Notes: generated by a model from the sequence alone, not told the origin. A stretch of DNA of 64,000 nt from Butyrivibrio sp. CB08 (GCF_003625485.1 NZ_RAIR01000001.1:124001-188000); one strand, 5' to 3'; positions 35,220 to 44,638 are shown, numbered from the stretch's first letter. Numbers and translations are program-made.

Positions 35220-35963
35220 ATGAGCAGATTGTTCAGGTACATTCAAAATGATGACGTTCTTAAGTCTTTTTTGGAGTTTAGGGATACTATTCTCCAGGAA
35301 AGACCTGTTGTCATTGCCAAACACGGGGATTACTCGTTGTACCTAAAGGTTATATCAGATGACGTTTTGGGACTGACCATCGAGAACACCGAGAAGCACA
35401 AGGTGATCCAGGACAGGACCTACAACGTTTCGGAGACCACGGATGCCCTGGTTTCAAGGGGCGTAAGGCATGCGTGTCAGAAGATGGCAGAGCTTTCCGA
35501 TGAGGACGTAAACAGAAGACGCCTTCAGATCTGGAAGTGGTATCTGCTTGACTGGCAGCAGGCCAATGTCCAGGACCAGAAAGAGTTCATGGAAAAAGAG
35601 ATAAGCTGGGACGAAGACGGTATTAAGACTGAGGAGGAGATCATGGACATGGAGTCCTTCCTCCACGGGGATTACCTTAATCTTGGAAATACAATTTCAC
35701 TTATTGAGCGGTATCTTTCAGGCGACGAGGATAACAAGGAGCAGTTCAAACGCTTTGCCATAGCTGACATCATGGAGATGACCAGCGAAGATACCAAGGA
35801 AAAGTCCCTTATCGAGGCCGAAAAGAAGAGGATCGAGGAAGAGGGAATGAAGAAGCACACCTACAGGTTTACAGTGAGTGTGGAAGCAACTGACAAGGAA
35901 CACGCCAGAGCCGCGCTACTGAGCTATCTTGCCGGTGATGAGCGAATTAAAATTCAGAAATAA
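35220..35963 (+). CDS. unknown 247-residue protein, c-di-GMP cluster
   Basis: A cytoplasmic protein of 247 residues that I do not recognise. No signal peptide or membrane segment. The N-terminal 80 residues alternate beta and helix (VVIAKHGDYSLYLKVISDDV), the middle is acidic and helical with many Trp (LQIWKWYLLDWQQ, ISWDEDG), and the C-terminal 45 residues (HTYRFTVSVEATDKEHARAA) resemble a small ferredoxin-like fold after a charged coiled coil. It starts 19 bases after the PAS-GGDEF-EAL gene with GGAGG before the ATG, so it is probably cotranscribed with the c-di-GMP pair and may be its partner or output. Confidence 0.75.
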   Translation: MSRLFRYIQNDDVLKSFLEFRDTILQERPVVIAKHGDYSLYLKVISDDVLGLTIENTEKHKVIQDRTYNVSETTDALVSRGVRHACQKMAELSDEDVNRRRLQIWKWYLLDWQQANVQDQKEFMEKEISWDEDGIKTEEEIMDMESFLHGDYLNLGNTISLIERYLSGDEDNKEQFKRFAIADIMEMTSEDTKEKSLIEAEKKRIEEEGMKKHTYRFTVSVEATDKEHARAALLSYLAGDERIKIQK

Positions 35964-36044
35964 ATAAAAAAAGCGTAAAAATATTTCATAGAAATTTAAT
36001 GATTTAACGGGGCAAAGTGCCTTCTATTCTCCTGCGTTTTCATA

Positions 36045-36126
36045 TATAATGTACCCATTAAATGAAATTTTGTTGTGGAACTACAATAGGTTGAGGGGCC
36101 TAAATTTCACAAGTCACTTCATTTAA
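36045..36126 (+). promoter_or_regulatory. promoter and structured leader of small basic protein gene
   Basis: TATAAT at 36045-36050 is a perfect -10 with no good -35; transcription would start near 36057. The RNA from there can close a 9-bp stem, TTAAATGAA (36058-36066) with TTCATTTAA (36118-36126), around two hairpins: 36071-36077 with 36082-36088 (loop GAAC) and TAGG/CCTA at 36087-36102. TGAAATTT (36063-36070) can instead pair with AAATTTCA (36102-36109), so two exclusive folds exist. The ribosome binding site ATGGAGG follows at about 36146. No known riboswitch class was recognised. Confidence 0.55.
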
Positions 36127-36161
36127 AATATCATTTCTTATGAGCATGGAGGAAACAGAAT

Positions 36162-36410
36162 ATGAGACGTTCCGCGAAGAGTAGACAGACAGTCAGCCAG
36201 AGCACAATTGCTATCATGGCAGACGCAATCAAGGCAAAGGAGCAGAACCTTTCATACGGAAAGTTTAAGGCACTTGACCTTCTTGGAGCTGGAAGTATGT
36301 TAGACGAGGATGTAGAGTCAGAATACGCAGTATACGATTCAGGCCTCGTTCGCAAGACAGAACACATCGAGGAGAAAAAAGCTGTAGCCTTCGTAAAGAT
36401 TAGAGCTTAA
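36162..36410 (+). CDS. small basic protein, unknown
   Basis: An 82-residue protein starting MRRSAKSRQTVSQSTIAIMAD and ending FVKIRA. The first 40 residues are basic and helical; the rest is acidic (MLDEDVESEY). There is no cysteine, signal peptide or membrane segment. It has a strong ribosome binding site (ATGGAGG, about 10 bases upstream), its own promoter and a structured leader, and an intrinsic terminator, so it is a single-gene unit and probably well expressed. I do not recognise the family; a nucleic-acid-binding or regulatory role is only a guess. Confidence 0.75.
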   Translation: MRRSAKSRQTVSQSTIAIMADAIKAKEQNLSYGKFKALDLLGAGSMLDEDVESEYAVYDSGLVRKTEHIEEKKAVAFVKIRA

Positions 36411-36444
36411 CAAGTGACATCACAACTTCATATAGTTTATAATT

Positions 36445-36478
36445 AAGACATGTGGCGGTTTGTCACATGTCTTTTTTC
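36445..36478 (+). terminator. intrinsic terminator
   Basis: Stem AGACATGTG with CACATGTCT (9 bp, one more A-T pair possible), loop GCGGTTTGT, then six T; it closes the small-protein transcription unit. Confidence 0.88.
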
Positions 36479-36528
36479 TTAGTTTCTAATTGCGCGGATT
36501 TAGCGTGTTTCTAAATAGGAGGCTATCT

Positions 36529-38802
36529 ATGAATGTTAAGGATCTGGTATCTAAAATGACACTTCAGGAGAAAGCATCTCTTTTGTCTGGGTGCGACTTC
36601 TGGCACACCACGGCCGTTGAGAGACTTGGCCTTTCTGAATTTATGATGTGCGACGGACCAAACGGCCTTCGCAAACAGGAGGGTGAGACCGACCATCTTG
36701 GCCTTAATTCCAGTATCAGCACAGTGTGCTATCCAACAGCCAGCGCAGTGGCATCAAGCTTTGATGTGGATCTTGCATGGAAGCTTGGACAGACCCTTGG
36801 CAGAGAGTGCCAGAGAGAGAACGTTGCGATGCTCCTTGGCCCTGGACTTAACATGAAGAGAAGCCCTGTCTGCGGAAGAAATTTCGAGTATTATTCTGAA
36901 GATCCATATCTTGCAGGCAAGATTGCAGCAGCCTACGTAAATGGCATTCAGTCAGAGGGCGTTGCAGCCTGCCCCAAGCACTTTGCAGCCAACAACCAGG
37001 AATACAGGCGTATGTCCGGCAATTCAACAGTTGATGAGAGAACTCTTCACGAGATCTACCTCACTGCTTTTGAGATCATGGTAAAAGAGTCTCATCCAAA
37101 GTCCATCATGTGTGCATACAACCAGCTAAATGGCACCTATCTTTCAGAGAACAAGTACATGCTTACTGATGTTCTTCGCGATAAGTGGGGATTTGATGGC
37201 TTTGTTGTAACTGACTGGGGCGCAGGAAAGGGACCTAAGGAAGGCGTTGAAGCGGGGCTTGACCTTGTGATGCCAGGACCAAGAGATGACCACGAAAAGG
37301 CCATTATAAAGGCTGTTGAGAGCGGAGAGCTTGCAGAAGAGAAGGTGGACAGGGCAGTTACCAATATCCTGAATACCCTTAACTGGACCCTTGAGAACAA
37401 GAAGGACTATGGCCCATCAACAGATGAAACCAGAGCTTTGGACTACGCCTTTGCAAAAGAGCTGGCCCAGGAGAGTGCAGTTCTTCTTAAGAACGAGAAC
37501 AAAGCTCTGCCACTTAAGGATGGCAATAAGATTCTTTTCGTTGGCGAGTTTGCCAAGGCACCAAGATATCAGGGCTCAGGATCCTCACATATAAACAGCG
37601 CGTACGTATCAAACGCTGTAGACAGCGCAAGAGCAGCGGGAAAAGAAATCTCTTTTGCCCTTGGATATGACAGCAGAAATAAAGATCTGAAAAACAGTTA
37701 CATTCTCCTTGAGGAGGCAGTGGAAGCTGCAAGAGAGGCGGATATTATCGTAATCTTTGCAGGACTTCCAGGATCCTATGAGTCTGAGGGCTTTGACAGA
37801 AAAGACATAAACCTTCCTCCGGAGCAGGACAAGCTCATCGACGAGCTGTCCCATCAGGGCAAGAAGACAGTAGTTGTTATGCATAACGGAGCCCCTGTTG
37901 CAATGCCATGGATAGAGAGCGTTGATGCGGTGCTTGATATGCAGCTTGCAGGAGATGCGGTGGGAGATGCCACAGTTTCCCTTTTGTGGGGAGATGTTGT
38001 TCCTTCAGGTAAGCTGGCTGAGTCTTATCCATTTAAGCTTACAGATAATCCAAGTTTTCTTAACTTCCCTGGAGATGGCGGTAATCCTGTCTATGCAGAA
38101 GGCATCTACATCGGATACAGATATTATGAGAAAAAGAGACGTCCTGGCCTGTTCCCGTTTGGCCACGGCCTTAGCTACACAGAGTTTGAGTACTCTGATA
38201 TAAAGGTCAGCAAGGATAGTATTACAGATAAGGACAACGTTGATGTTTCTGTAGAGATCTGGAACATAGGCCGCTACCTTGCAAAAGAGGTAGTTCAGCT
38301 CTATGTAAGTCCTGGCAGTAGCAAGGTTTCAAGGCCATACAAGGAGCTCAAGGGCTTTACCAAGGTGGAACTATCGCCTGGTGAAAAGAAGGTTGTTACC
38401 TTTACTCTGGACAGCAGAGCTTTTGCCTACTATGAAACTAAGATCCATGATTTCTACGTACCAAGTGGCGATTACAGCATCATGATAGGCTCCTCTGTAA
38501 ACGATATCAGACAGACAGCGGAAGTACACGTTGAGAGCACATCTGAGCTTCCAATAACCTTTGATCAGTTCACTGCCATAGAGGACATCCTGGATACCAA
38601 GAAGGGTCAGGCGATCCTTGGACCAGTACTGCAGCAGATGAATGATGGAATGGGAGAGTCAGAAGATGACGACGCCTTGGGAGAGGGCGGCGCAGAGATG
38701 TTTGAAAAGATGATCCTTGAGATGCCAATCATCAACCTGGCATCCTTCGGAATCCTGTCAACGGATGAGGTGAATGGAATATTGGAGAAGTTAAACGGCT
38801 AA
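36529..38802 (+). CDS. GH3 beta-glucosidase
   Basis: A 757-residue cytoplasmic enzyme (no signal peptide) that hydrolyses beta-glucosides or xylosides. The start at 36529 is fixed by AGGAGG 6 bases before it. Domains: GH3 N-terminal barrel with LLGPGLNMKRSPVCGRNFEYYSEDP, CPKHFAANNQE and nucleophile Asp229 in VVTDWGAG; GH3 C-terminal sandwich (VLLKNENKALPL to about 590); then a fibronectin-III-like domain (VSVEIWNIGRYLAKEVVQLYV). A 90-residue helical tail after it (EDILDTKKGQAILGPVLQQM) is common in Lachnospiraceae enzymes. With alpha-galactosidase nearby, this fits intracellular processing of imported plant oligosaccharides. Confidence 0.94.
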   Translation: MNVKDLVSKMTLQEKASLLSGCDFWHTTAVERLGLSEFMMCDGPNGLRKQEGETDHLGLNSSISTVCYPTASAVASSFDVDLAWKLGQTLGRECQRENVAMLLGPGLNMKRSPVCGRNFEYYSEDPYLAGKIAAAYVNGIQSEGVAACPKHFAANNQEYRRMSGNSTVDERTLHEIYLTAFEIMVKESHPKSIMCAYNQLNGTYLSENKYMLTDVLRDKWGFDGFVVTDWGAGKGPKEGVEAGLDLVMPGPRDDHEKAIIKAVESGELAEEKVDRAVTNILNTLNWTLENKKDYGPSTDETRALDYAFAKELAQESAVLLKNENKALPLKDGNKILFVGEFAKAPRYQGSGSSHINSAYVSNAVDSARAAGKEISFALGYDSRNKDLKNSYILLEEAVEAAREADIIVIFAGLPGSYESEGFDRKDINLPPEQDKLIDELSHQGKKTVVVMHNGAPVAMPWIESVDAVLDMQLAGDAVGDATVSLLWGDVVPSGKLAESYPFKLTDNPSFLNFPGDGGNPVYAEGIYIGYRYYEKKRRPGLFPFGHGLSYTEFEYSDIKVSKDSITDKDNVDVSVEIWNIGRYLAKEVVQLYVSPGSSKVSRPYKELKGFTKVELSPGEKKVVTFTLDSRAFAYYETKIHDFYVPSGDYSIMIGSSVNDIRQTAEVHVESTSELPITFDQFTAIEDILDTKKGQAILGPVLQQMNDGMGESEDDDALGEGGAEMFEKMILEMPIINLASFGILSTDEVNGILEKLNG

Positions 38803-38809
38803 ACAAAAA

Positions 38810-38845
38810 AGGCTGAGACAATCAATTTGTCTCAGCCTCTTATTT
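38810..38845 (+). terminator. bidirectional intrinsic terminator
   Basis: A 12-bp perfect stem AGGCTGAGACAA with TTGTCTCAGCCT, 5-base loop. CTTATTTTT follows on the plus strand; the A run before the stem supplies six T on the minus strand. It separates the convergent GH3 and purA genes. Confidence 0.92.
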
Positions 38846-38859
38846 TTCAAGATCTCGTA

Positions 38860-40155
38860 TTATTTGCTGAACTTGCTCTTTCTGTAGATGATGTCGTCAC
38901 GGGCAGGGCCGTTACTTACCATTGTGATAGGATAGCCGATCTGCTCCTCGATAAACTCGATGTACTTTCTGCAGTTCTCTGGAAGATCCTCGTAGTTCTT
39001 GATGCCTCTTATCTCGCACTTCCAGCCTGGAAGAGTCTTGAATACTGGCTTAGCTTTGTCAAGAAGGTGAGTTACAGGGAATTCTGTTGTAACTTCGCCG
39101 TAGATATCGTATCCAACACATACAGGAATCTCATCAAGATATCCAAGTACGTCAAGAACTGTGAATGCAACATCTGTTGTGCCCTGAAGTCTGCAGCCGT
39201 ACTTACTTGCTACGCAGTCATACCAGCCAACTCTTCTTGGTCTTCCGGTTGTTGCGCCGTACTCACCGCCGTCGCCGCCTCTTCTTCTAAGTTCCTCAGC
39301 CTCGTCTCCAAAGAGCTCTGATACGAATGCACCAGCTCCAACTGCTGAAGAATAAGCCTTAGATACAGTAACGATCTGCTTGATCTCATATGGAGGGATT
39401 CCAGCACCGATTGCACCGTAAGCTGCAAGAGGTGAAGAACTTGTAACCATAGGATAGATTCCGTGATCTGGATCCTTCATGGTTCCGAGCTGACCCTCGA
39501 GAAGGATTGTCTTGTTCTCTTTGATTGCCTGGTCAAGATAAAGAGATACGTTTCCAACATACTCTTTTACCTGCTCTCTCCACTCTACAATCTGGTTGAA
39601 AAGAGCTTCCTGATCGATAGGATCTGAATGGTAGAGATTAACTAAAAGCACGTCCTTGATCTCAGCGATTCTTGCGATCTTCTCCTTGATGACATCGTCA
39701 TCCTGGAAGAACTCGTTGATCTGCCATCCGATCTTGGCGAACTTATCTGAATAGAAAGGAGCGATACCTGACTTGGTTGAACCAAAGCTCTTACCAGCAA
39801 GTCTTGCCTCTTCTAATGTGTCAAATAACACATGATATGGCATCATGACCTGAACTCTGTCAGAGATCATGATCTGTGGCATTGGAACACCCTTTGATGT
39901 AATCTCATCAAGCTCCTTCATGAACTTGGTAATATCAAAAGCAACACCATTGCCAATGATGTTCATAATGTTCTGATGGAAAACACCTGATGGCATTGTG
40001 TGAAGTGCAAACTTACCATAATTATTTACAATTGTGTGTCCTGCATTGGCACCGCCCTGAAAACGGATAACAACGTCGGCCTGATCTGCAAGAGTATCAG
40101 TGATCTTACCCTTTCCTTCGTCACCCCAGTTGGCACCTACAACAGCTTTTACCAT
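38860..40155 (-). CDS. purA: adenylosuccinate synthetase
   Basis: Joins IMP and aspartate with GTP, the first step to AMP. Start at 40155 is chosen for GAGGAGG about 8 bases upstream; the protein is then 431 residues, a normal length. Signatures: VGANWGDEGKGKI phosphate loop, GGANAGHTIV with the catalytic His, EGQLGTMKDPDHGIYPMVTSSS, and TTGRPRRVGWYD. Some segments differ from textbook PurA (for example GANWGDEGKGK for GxQWGDEGKGK, and SSPLAAYGAIGAGIP), marking a divergent Clostridia-type subgroup. It is alone on the minus strand, about 5.6 kb from purL. Confidence 0.95.
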   Translation of the reverse strand: MVKAVVGANWGDEGKGKITDTLADQADVVIRFQGGANAGHTIVNNYGKFALHTMPSGVFHQNIMNIIGNGVAFDITKFMKELDEITSKGVPMPQIMISDRVQVMMPYHVLFDTLEEARLAGKSFGSTKSGIAPFYSDKFAKIGWQINEFFQDDDVIKEKIARIAEIKDVLLVNLYHSDPIDQEALFNQIVEWREQVKEYVGNVSLYLDQAIKENKTILLEGQLGTMKDPDHGIYPMVTSSSPLAAYGAIGAGIPPYEIKQIVTVSKAYSSAVGAGAFVSELFGDEAEELRRRGGDGGEYGATTGRPRRVGWYDCVASKYGCRLQGTTDVAFTVLDVLGYLDEIPVCVGYDIYGEVTTEFPVTHLLDKAKPVFKTLPGWKCEIRGIKNYEDLPENCRKYIEFIEEQIGYPITMVSNGPARDDIIYRKSKFSK

Positions 40156-40385
40156 AAATAGCCTCCTCATAGTAACTATCATTCTGATAGCAGTTTTCTT
40201 TCCACAAAAGAATATACAGTAAATCGTCTTATAAGTAAAATCAATATTTATTATATTAGATATAAGTTATACTTATTTTTCGAAATTTTATATAAATTTA
40301 CGCATTATTTAGACACAATACACGGAATTTCGCATAAAATATAAGGTGCAGGTGCTATTTATTATTCCAATTTATGGAGGTTGTT

Positions 40386-42098
40386 ATGGCTAAAGCTGAA
40401 AAGCAGAACGAGTTTGCTAAGGATAGTTTCAAGAATTTATCTGTTTCTGATAAGTTTAAGAAGGTTTTCGGCAGATTCAGAACTAATCTGATCGCAATTT
40501 TCGTAGTTATTGTGCTCATTGATCTGGCAGCTCTTTTCAACCTGGGCAATATCTACAATAAGTATTATGAGCAGAACACTCAGCAGGGCGAAATCAGAAT
40601 CACTATTCAGGCTCTTGCAAAGTATTATCTGTGGGCTATGAATGCAGAGGATGCGGCGGACAGACAGGAACAGCTGGATGGAGCCTATGAAAAGATCCAG
40701 GAGATGAAGGATGGTCTTGATACTTTAAGCAAAGTATACAGTGGCGATCTGACAACAGTTTATCAGCATTTGGATGACATTGATAAATCTGATGATACTC
40801 TTGTAAGCATGTTTGAATCAGGAGCATCTCATGAAGAGATATATAAATACTACGTTGACAATACCAACGAAGCTATAAAGGTAGTTGTTAAGGACTTTAA
40901 GCAGATCGGTATCAACGCAAAAGAGGGAGCTGCAAGGGCTTATGTTCTTGCACTTGTAATGGTTATCATAATGACCATCATTTCTCTTGTTGTTGTTATC
41001 TATGCGCTTTTGTATTCAGCAAAAGCTAGAAAGGCTCTTACAGACAGTATTCTTGGACCTATCGAAGCAATCTCACAGGCTGCTGATGATATGGCTAAGG
41101 GTAAGCTTGAGATCCACGTTGAGACTGATGCCAACGATGAGCTTGGTAAGCTCGCAGACGACATTACAGAATCAACTAATATTATTGAGAATATCGTAAA
41201 AGACATTGATGAGACCCTCCACAGAATGTCTGCTGGAGACTTCTCCGCAGGTTCAAAGAACGAAGATCTCTATGTTGGTGACTACAAGGCCATCAGCAGT
41301 GCTCTTTCAGATATTTCAGATAACCTTTCAAGTACACTTCTTGAAGTTAAGAATTCTTCTTCACAGGTTTCTCAGGGCGCCAGCAACATGTCTCAGGGAG
41401 CAACAGACCTGGCAGAAGGTGCTACAGACCAGGCAGCTGCAGTTCAGGAGCTCACAGCTTCAGTCAACTCCATTACAGAGCAGACCAAGCAGCTTGCTGA
41501 TGTTGCTGAGAGAAGTAAGAACATGGCTACATCCGTTAGAGATAACGCAGAACTCAGTGCAAGAAAGATGCATCTTGTTACAGATGCCATGACAAGGATC
41601 ACAGAGGCTTCTGCTGAGATTGAGCAGGTTACAAACACTATCGAAGCTATCGCCAAGCAGACCTCACTCCTTGCCCTCAACGCTTCAATCGAGGCTGCAA
41701 GAGCTGGAGAAACTGGAAAAGGATTTGCAGTTGTTGCTGAGCAGATCGGAGAACTTGCAGATCAGAGTACAGAAGCTGCCAAGAATACACATCAGCTCAT
41801 TGCTGATACTATGGAAGAGATCAACAATGGTAATGCCGTTGTTGCTGAGACTACAGAAGCTCTCGATGCTATGCAGCACAGCGTAGAGGAGATCACAGAG
41901 ATGATCATCGAGACTGGAGACCTGGCAGGTCAGCAGGCTCAGAGCATGGACGAGATCGACAGAGGAATCGAGCAGATCTCCAGCGTTGTTCAGAACAACT
42001 CCGCTACAGCCGAGGAGTCCAGCGCAGTATCAGTTGAGCTCTCCGAGCAGTCTGAGAGTCTTAACAGACTTATTGGTCAGTTCACAATTAACGGCTGA
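40386..42098 (+). CDS. methyl-accepting chemotaxis protein (four-helix sensor type)
   Basis: A 570-residue chemoreceptor. The ATG at 40386 follows GGAGG by 5 bases. It has an unusual charged cytoplasmic lead of about 35 residues before TM1 (about 36-56), a small helical sensor of about 125 residues of 4HB type, TM2 about 186-210, HAMP about 210-265, then the signalling coiled coil with the tip [22 protein letters not shown]-rich heptads such as [20 protein letters not shown] are likely methylation regions. Unlike the first receptor in the window, its sensor is short, so the two likely detect different signals. Confidence 0.93.
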   Translation: MAKAEKQNEFAKDSFKNLSVSDKFKKVFGRFRTNLIAIFVVIVLIDLAALFNLGNIYNKYYEQNTQQGEIRITIQALAKYYLWAMNAEDAADRQEQLDGAYEKIQEMKDGLDTLSKVYSGDLTTVYQHLDDIDKSDDTLVSMFESGASHEEIYKYYVDNTNEAIKVVVKDFKQIGINAKEGAARAYVLALVMVIIMTIISLVVVIYALLYSAKARKALTDSILGPIEAISQAADDMAKGKLEIHVETDANDELGKLADDITESTNIIENIVKDIDETLHRMSAGDFSAGSKNEDLYVGDYKAISSALSDISDNLSSTLLEVKNSSSQVSQGASNMSQGATDLAEGATDQAAAVQELTASVNSITEQTKQLADVAERSKNMATSVRDNAELSARKMHLVTDAMTRITEASAEIEQVTNTIEAIAKQTSLLALNASIEAARAGETGKGFAVVAEQIGELADQSTEAAKNTHQLIADTMEEINNGNAVVAETTEALDAMQHSVEEITEMIIETGDLAGQQAQSMDEIDRGIEQISSVVQNNSATAEESSAVSVELSEQSESLNRLIGQFTING

Positions 42099-42147
42099 TG
42101 ATAATGCAGTTTACATGACCATTAGTAGCTGAATTTTTCTAAAAAAT

Positions 42148-42190
42148 GCCCTTTGCACAGGTTTATGCCTGCGCAGAGGGCTATTTATTT
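42148..42190 (+). terminator. intrinsic terminator after chemoreceptor gene
   Basis: A 14-bp stem with two G-U pairs, GCCCTTTGCACAGG and CCTGCGCAGAGGGC, loop TTTATG, followed by the T-rich but interrupted TATTTATTT. Confidence 0.8.
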
Positions 42191-42217
42191 GCCTATTTAG
42201 CTCATTTAGTGTATGAT
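42189..42217 (+). promoter_or_regulatory. promoter of the membrane HAD gene
   Basis: TTGCCT (42189-42194), 17-base spacer, TATGAT (42212-42217); start near 42224, 59 bases before the ATG. Confidence 0.68.
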
Positions 42218-42282
42218 ATGCAGTGTTTTTGGGAAACTTTTTTAACATAACGAATCATACATTTTAGAAGAACAGGTGAAAA

Positions 42283-43179
42283 ATGGAAACAAATAATAAG
42301 AAGACTCCTACATATAAAAGAGTGTTAGCCTGGATAGGCATAATCCTTTTGGTTGGCATGTATCTGGTGCTTTTATACGAAGCGCTTACAGGCTCACCAG
42401 AAACTTACAATGTATTCATCACATGCGTTGCTGCAACAATTGCAGTGCCGATTGTATTGTGGCTCCTTATCTGGTCAATCGGTGCAATTACAGGAAGACA
42501 CACTGTTGCATCACTTGATCCCATGACCAGCAACAAGATGCATGACAAGTATGGAAACGTGATCCCTGAGGGAAACATCAGAACTATCGTTTTTGATATC
42601 GGAAATGTGCTTGTTGACTTTGCCTGGAGACCACTTATTGCAAGAAATGGTTTTGATGATGCCATGGTTGACAGGATTGCCAAGGCTTCTGTATTTAGCG
42701 AGGACTGGGTTGAGTTTGACAAGGGAAATCTCACAATCGAGGAGATCAAAGACCTCTTTGTGGAGAACGACCTTGAGATAGAAGCTGAGATCAGACAAGC
42801 TTTTTCAGACATGACTGATGTTGTTACCAAGAGAGAAAGAACCATTCCATGGATCAATGCCATAAAGGCAGCAGGCTACCAGGTTCTTGTTCTTTCAAAC
42901 TTCAGCAAGATGGCTGTAGATAACTGTCAGGAAGCAATGGGATTCCTTGATTATGTTGACGGCGGAATCCTTAGCTACAAAGACCATGTAGTTAAGCCTG
43001 GGGAAGAGATATATAAACTCCTTATGGAGCGCTATGATCTTGTTCCAGACAAGACAGTTTTCATTGATGACACACCGGAAAATATAGAGACAGCTGTTAA
43101 GCTTGGATGGAACGGAATCATCTTTAAGTCCTATGACCAGGTAGAAGAAGATCTAAGGAAGCTGGGGGTAAAGTACTGA
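42283..43179 (+). CDS. membrane-anchored HAD family hydrolase
   Basis: A 298-residue protein with two transmembrane segments at about 14-32 and 46-70, then a cytoplasmic HAD domain. Motif I is VFDIGNVLVDF (nucleophile Asp; the +2 position is Gly-Asn rather than Asp), motif II VLSNFS, Lys in VVKPGEEIYK, and motif IV VFIDDTPENIETAV. The epoxide-hydrolase N-terminal/YihX-like subgroup of HAD proteins shares this motif I. The membrane anchor is unusual for HAD enzymes. Its TGA overlaps the ATG of the zinc-ribbon gene, so the two are translationally coupled. Confidence 0.88.
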   Translation: METNNKKTPTYKRVLAWIGIILLVGMYLVLLYEALTGSPETYNVFITCVAATIAVPIVLWLLIWSIGAITGRHTVASLDPMTSNKMHDKYGNVIPEGNIRTIVFDIGNVLVDFAWRPLIARNGFDDAMVDRIAKASVFSEDWVEFDKGNLTIEEIKDLFVENDLEIEAEIRQAFSDMTDVVTKRERTIPWINAIKAAGYQVLVLSNFSKMAVDNCQEAMGFLDYVDGGILSYKDHVVKPGEEIYKLLMERYDLVPDKTVFIDDTPENIETAVKLGWNGIIFKSYDQVEEDLRKLGVKY

Positions 43180-43607
43180 TGAATGAATGTCAATTTTGCG
43201 GAGCACCTCTTGCTGATGGAGAGAAGTTCTGTTCTTACTGCGGTTCTCCCGTACCTGGAATGGAGGCGCCTCAAACTCCTGCAGTAGTAGAAAAAGCGCA
43301 GGTGCCAGGTTTTGATCCAAATACTTACGTGGAGAGCACCCCATCCTATGTGTACAAACAGTCAGGAGAAAAGAATGGCATAGTTACAGCCATCAAGATA
43401 TTCATGGTCCTTGCCTGCTTTTGGGGAGCAAGTCTTTATTTCATCCCGCTTTTTTGGTGCGTACCAATGACAGTCAGCTGCTTTAAGAAGCTGGAAAAGG
43501 GAGAGCCACTTGGCATGGCTTTTAAGATCTGCACCCTTCTCTTTGTCAGCAGGATCGCAGGAATCTTAATGCTCATCCTGGACGACAATAAGCCTCAGCA
43601 GCTCTGA
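43179..43607 (+). CDS. zinc-ribbon membrane protein
   Basis: A 142-residue protein. An N-terminal zinc ribbon (CQFCGAPLADGEKFCSYCG, four Cys at residues 4, 7, 18 and 21) is followed by a flexible Pro-rich linker and two hydrophobic segments (about 65-95 and 112-132). Proteins of this shape are common in Lachnospiraceae with no assigned function. The start overlaps the HAD stop (TGATG). The last 42 bases overlap the 3' end of the convergent LysR gene, with no terminator between them. Confidence 0.82.
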   Translation: MNECQFCGAPLADGEKFCSYCGSPVPGMEAPQTPAVVEKAQVPGFDPNTYVESTPSYVYKQSGEKNGIVTAIKIFMVLACFWGASLYFIPLFWCVPMTVSCFKKLEKGEPLGMAFKICTLLFVSRIAGILMLILDDNKPQQL

Positions 43608-44462
43608 TGCTGCAAGGGAAAGAGGCCTTGACTTGTCACTTACAACACATATATTTCTTTTAGGAAGAATCTTATTGAAGCGGAGTTCGAACAGGACTCC
43701 GCTTTCTAAATACTCTTTTGCAAAGCTCTTAACAACGCAGCCAACTCCAAGGTTTCTTAAGGTGAACTGAACGATCATGTCGCTGGTAGCAAGCTCAAAT
43801 TCTGGCTGGATGTTGACATTGTTGTCCCTTAGGAATGAATCCACATAGTCTCTTGTGGAGGACTTGCCATCAAGCATGATAAGAGGGAGCTGCTCCAAGT
43901 CCTTGTAATCCATCATCTTATTTTTATACTGAGTAAAGCGTCTGGCAGCCACAAAGGTATCCTCTATTTCAGCAACCTCGTGGTACTCGTAATTTTCTTT
44001 TTCCGAAAAGGGAGATGAGATAACGCCAAAATCTATAAGGTCCCTGTCAAGGTAGCTTAAAGTCTCAGGAGTAGGACCGTTGGTTACTGTTACCTTGATG
44101 CCAGGGTGAAGCTCATGGAACTTCTCAAGATATGGCAAAAGAAAGAATCGTAAGGTCATGTCACTGGCTCCGATCCTGACTTCTCCTGCGTCAAGATGAA
44201 GGAGCTGCTTAAGTCTCTTTTCCCCGAGGTCAAATTCCTGATAGCCCCTCTCTACATATCTATATAGAAGGGCGCCCTCGCTGGTGAGCTTCATGCCTCT
44301 TGCAGTCCTCTGAAACAGAGTGCAGGAGAGGGCGGTTTCAAGCTGGTGTATGGACTGGCTGACAGCTGGCTGGGATATGGACAGCTCTTTTGCCGCTGCA
44401 GTGATACTATTTAGTCTTCCAACATGGTAAAAGACCTTGTAATATTCGAAGTTTTCCAGCAT
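43566..44462 (-). CDS. LysR family transcriptional regulator
   Basis: A 298-residue LysR regulator with the N-terminal winged HTH (LNSITAAAKELSISQPAVSQSIHQLE) and the periplasmic-binding-like effector domain (VRIGASDMTLRFFLLPYLEKF, GIKVTVTNGPTPET). The start at 44462 is set by AAAGGAG about 9 bases upstream and by the usual LysR N-terminus. It is divergent from the DUF6508-like gene and overlaps the zinc-ribbon gene at its 3' end. The effector and targets are unknown; a control of the divergent gene is possible. Confidence 0.92.
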   Translation of the reverse strand: MLENFEYYKVFYHVGRLNSITAAAKELSISQPAVSQSIHQLETALSCTLFQRTARGMKLTSEGALLYRYVERGYQEFDLGEKRLKQLLHLDAGEVRIGASDMTLRFFLLPYLEKFHELHPGIKVTVTNGPTPETLSYLDRDLIDFGVISSPFSEKENYEYHEVAEIEDTFVAARRFTQYKNKMMDYKDLEQLPLIMLDGKSSTRDYVDSFLRDNNVNIQPEFELATSDMIVQFTLRNLGVGCVVKSFAKEYLESGVLFELRFNKILPKRNICVVSDKSRPLSLAASELLRLIVVQDEH

Positions 44463-44528
44463 GAAAATGCGCTCCTTTCGCGGTGTTTCTCGTATTAATA
44501 ATGATAACGCGAACAAACGAAAACTGTC

Positions 44529-44557
44529 TAGACATCACGGCACGTACTTGCTATAAT
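44529..44557 (+). promoter_or_regulatory. promoter of the DUF6508-like and TetR genes
   Basis: TAGACA (44529-44534), 17-base spacer, extended -10 TGcTATAAT (44549-44557). Transcription would start near 44564 and give a 75-base leader with a short weak hairpin (AGCTC/GAGCT) and two tiny reading frames that end across the gene's ATG. Confidence 0.75.
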
Positions 44558-44638
44558 GTTTTGGAGCTCGAACTAGGAGCTTTTCTTTAAAAATGATATC
44601 AGTAAGATGGCTAGGAGCCAGGAAAGGCGCGGGTTTCC

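Noticed and set aside
38827-39321. Plus-strand reading frame of 164 residues
   Set aside because: It is antisense to purA; the purA frame has strong family motifs.
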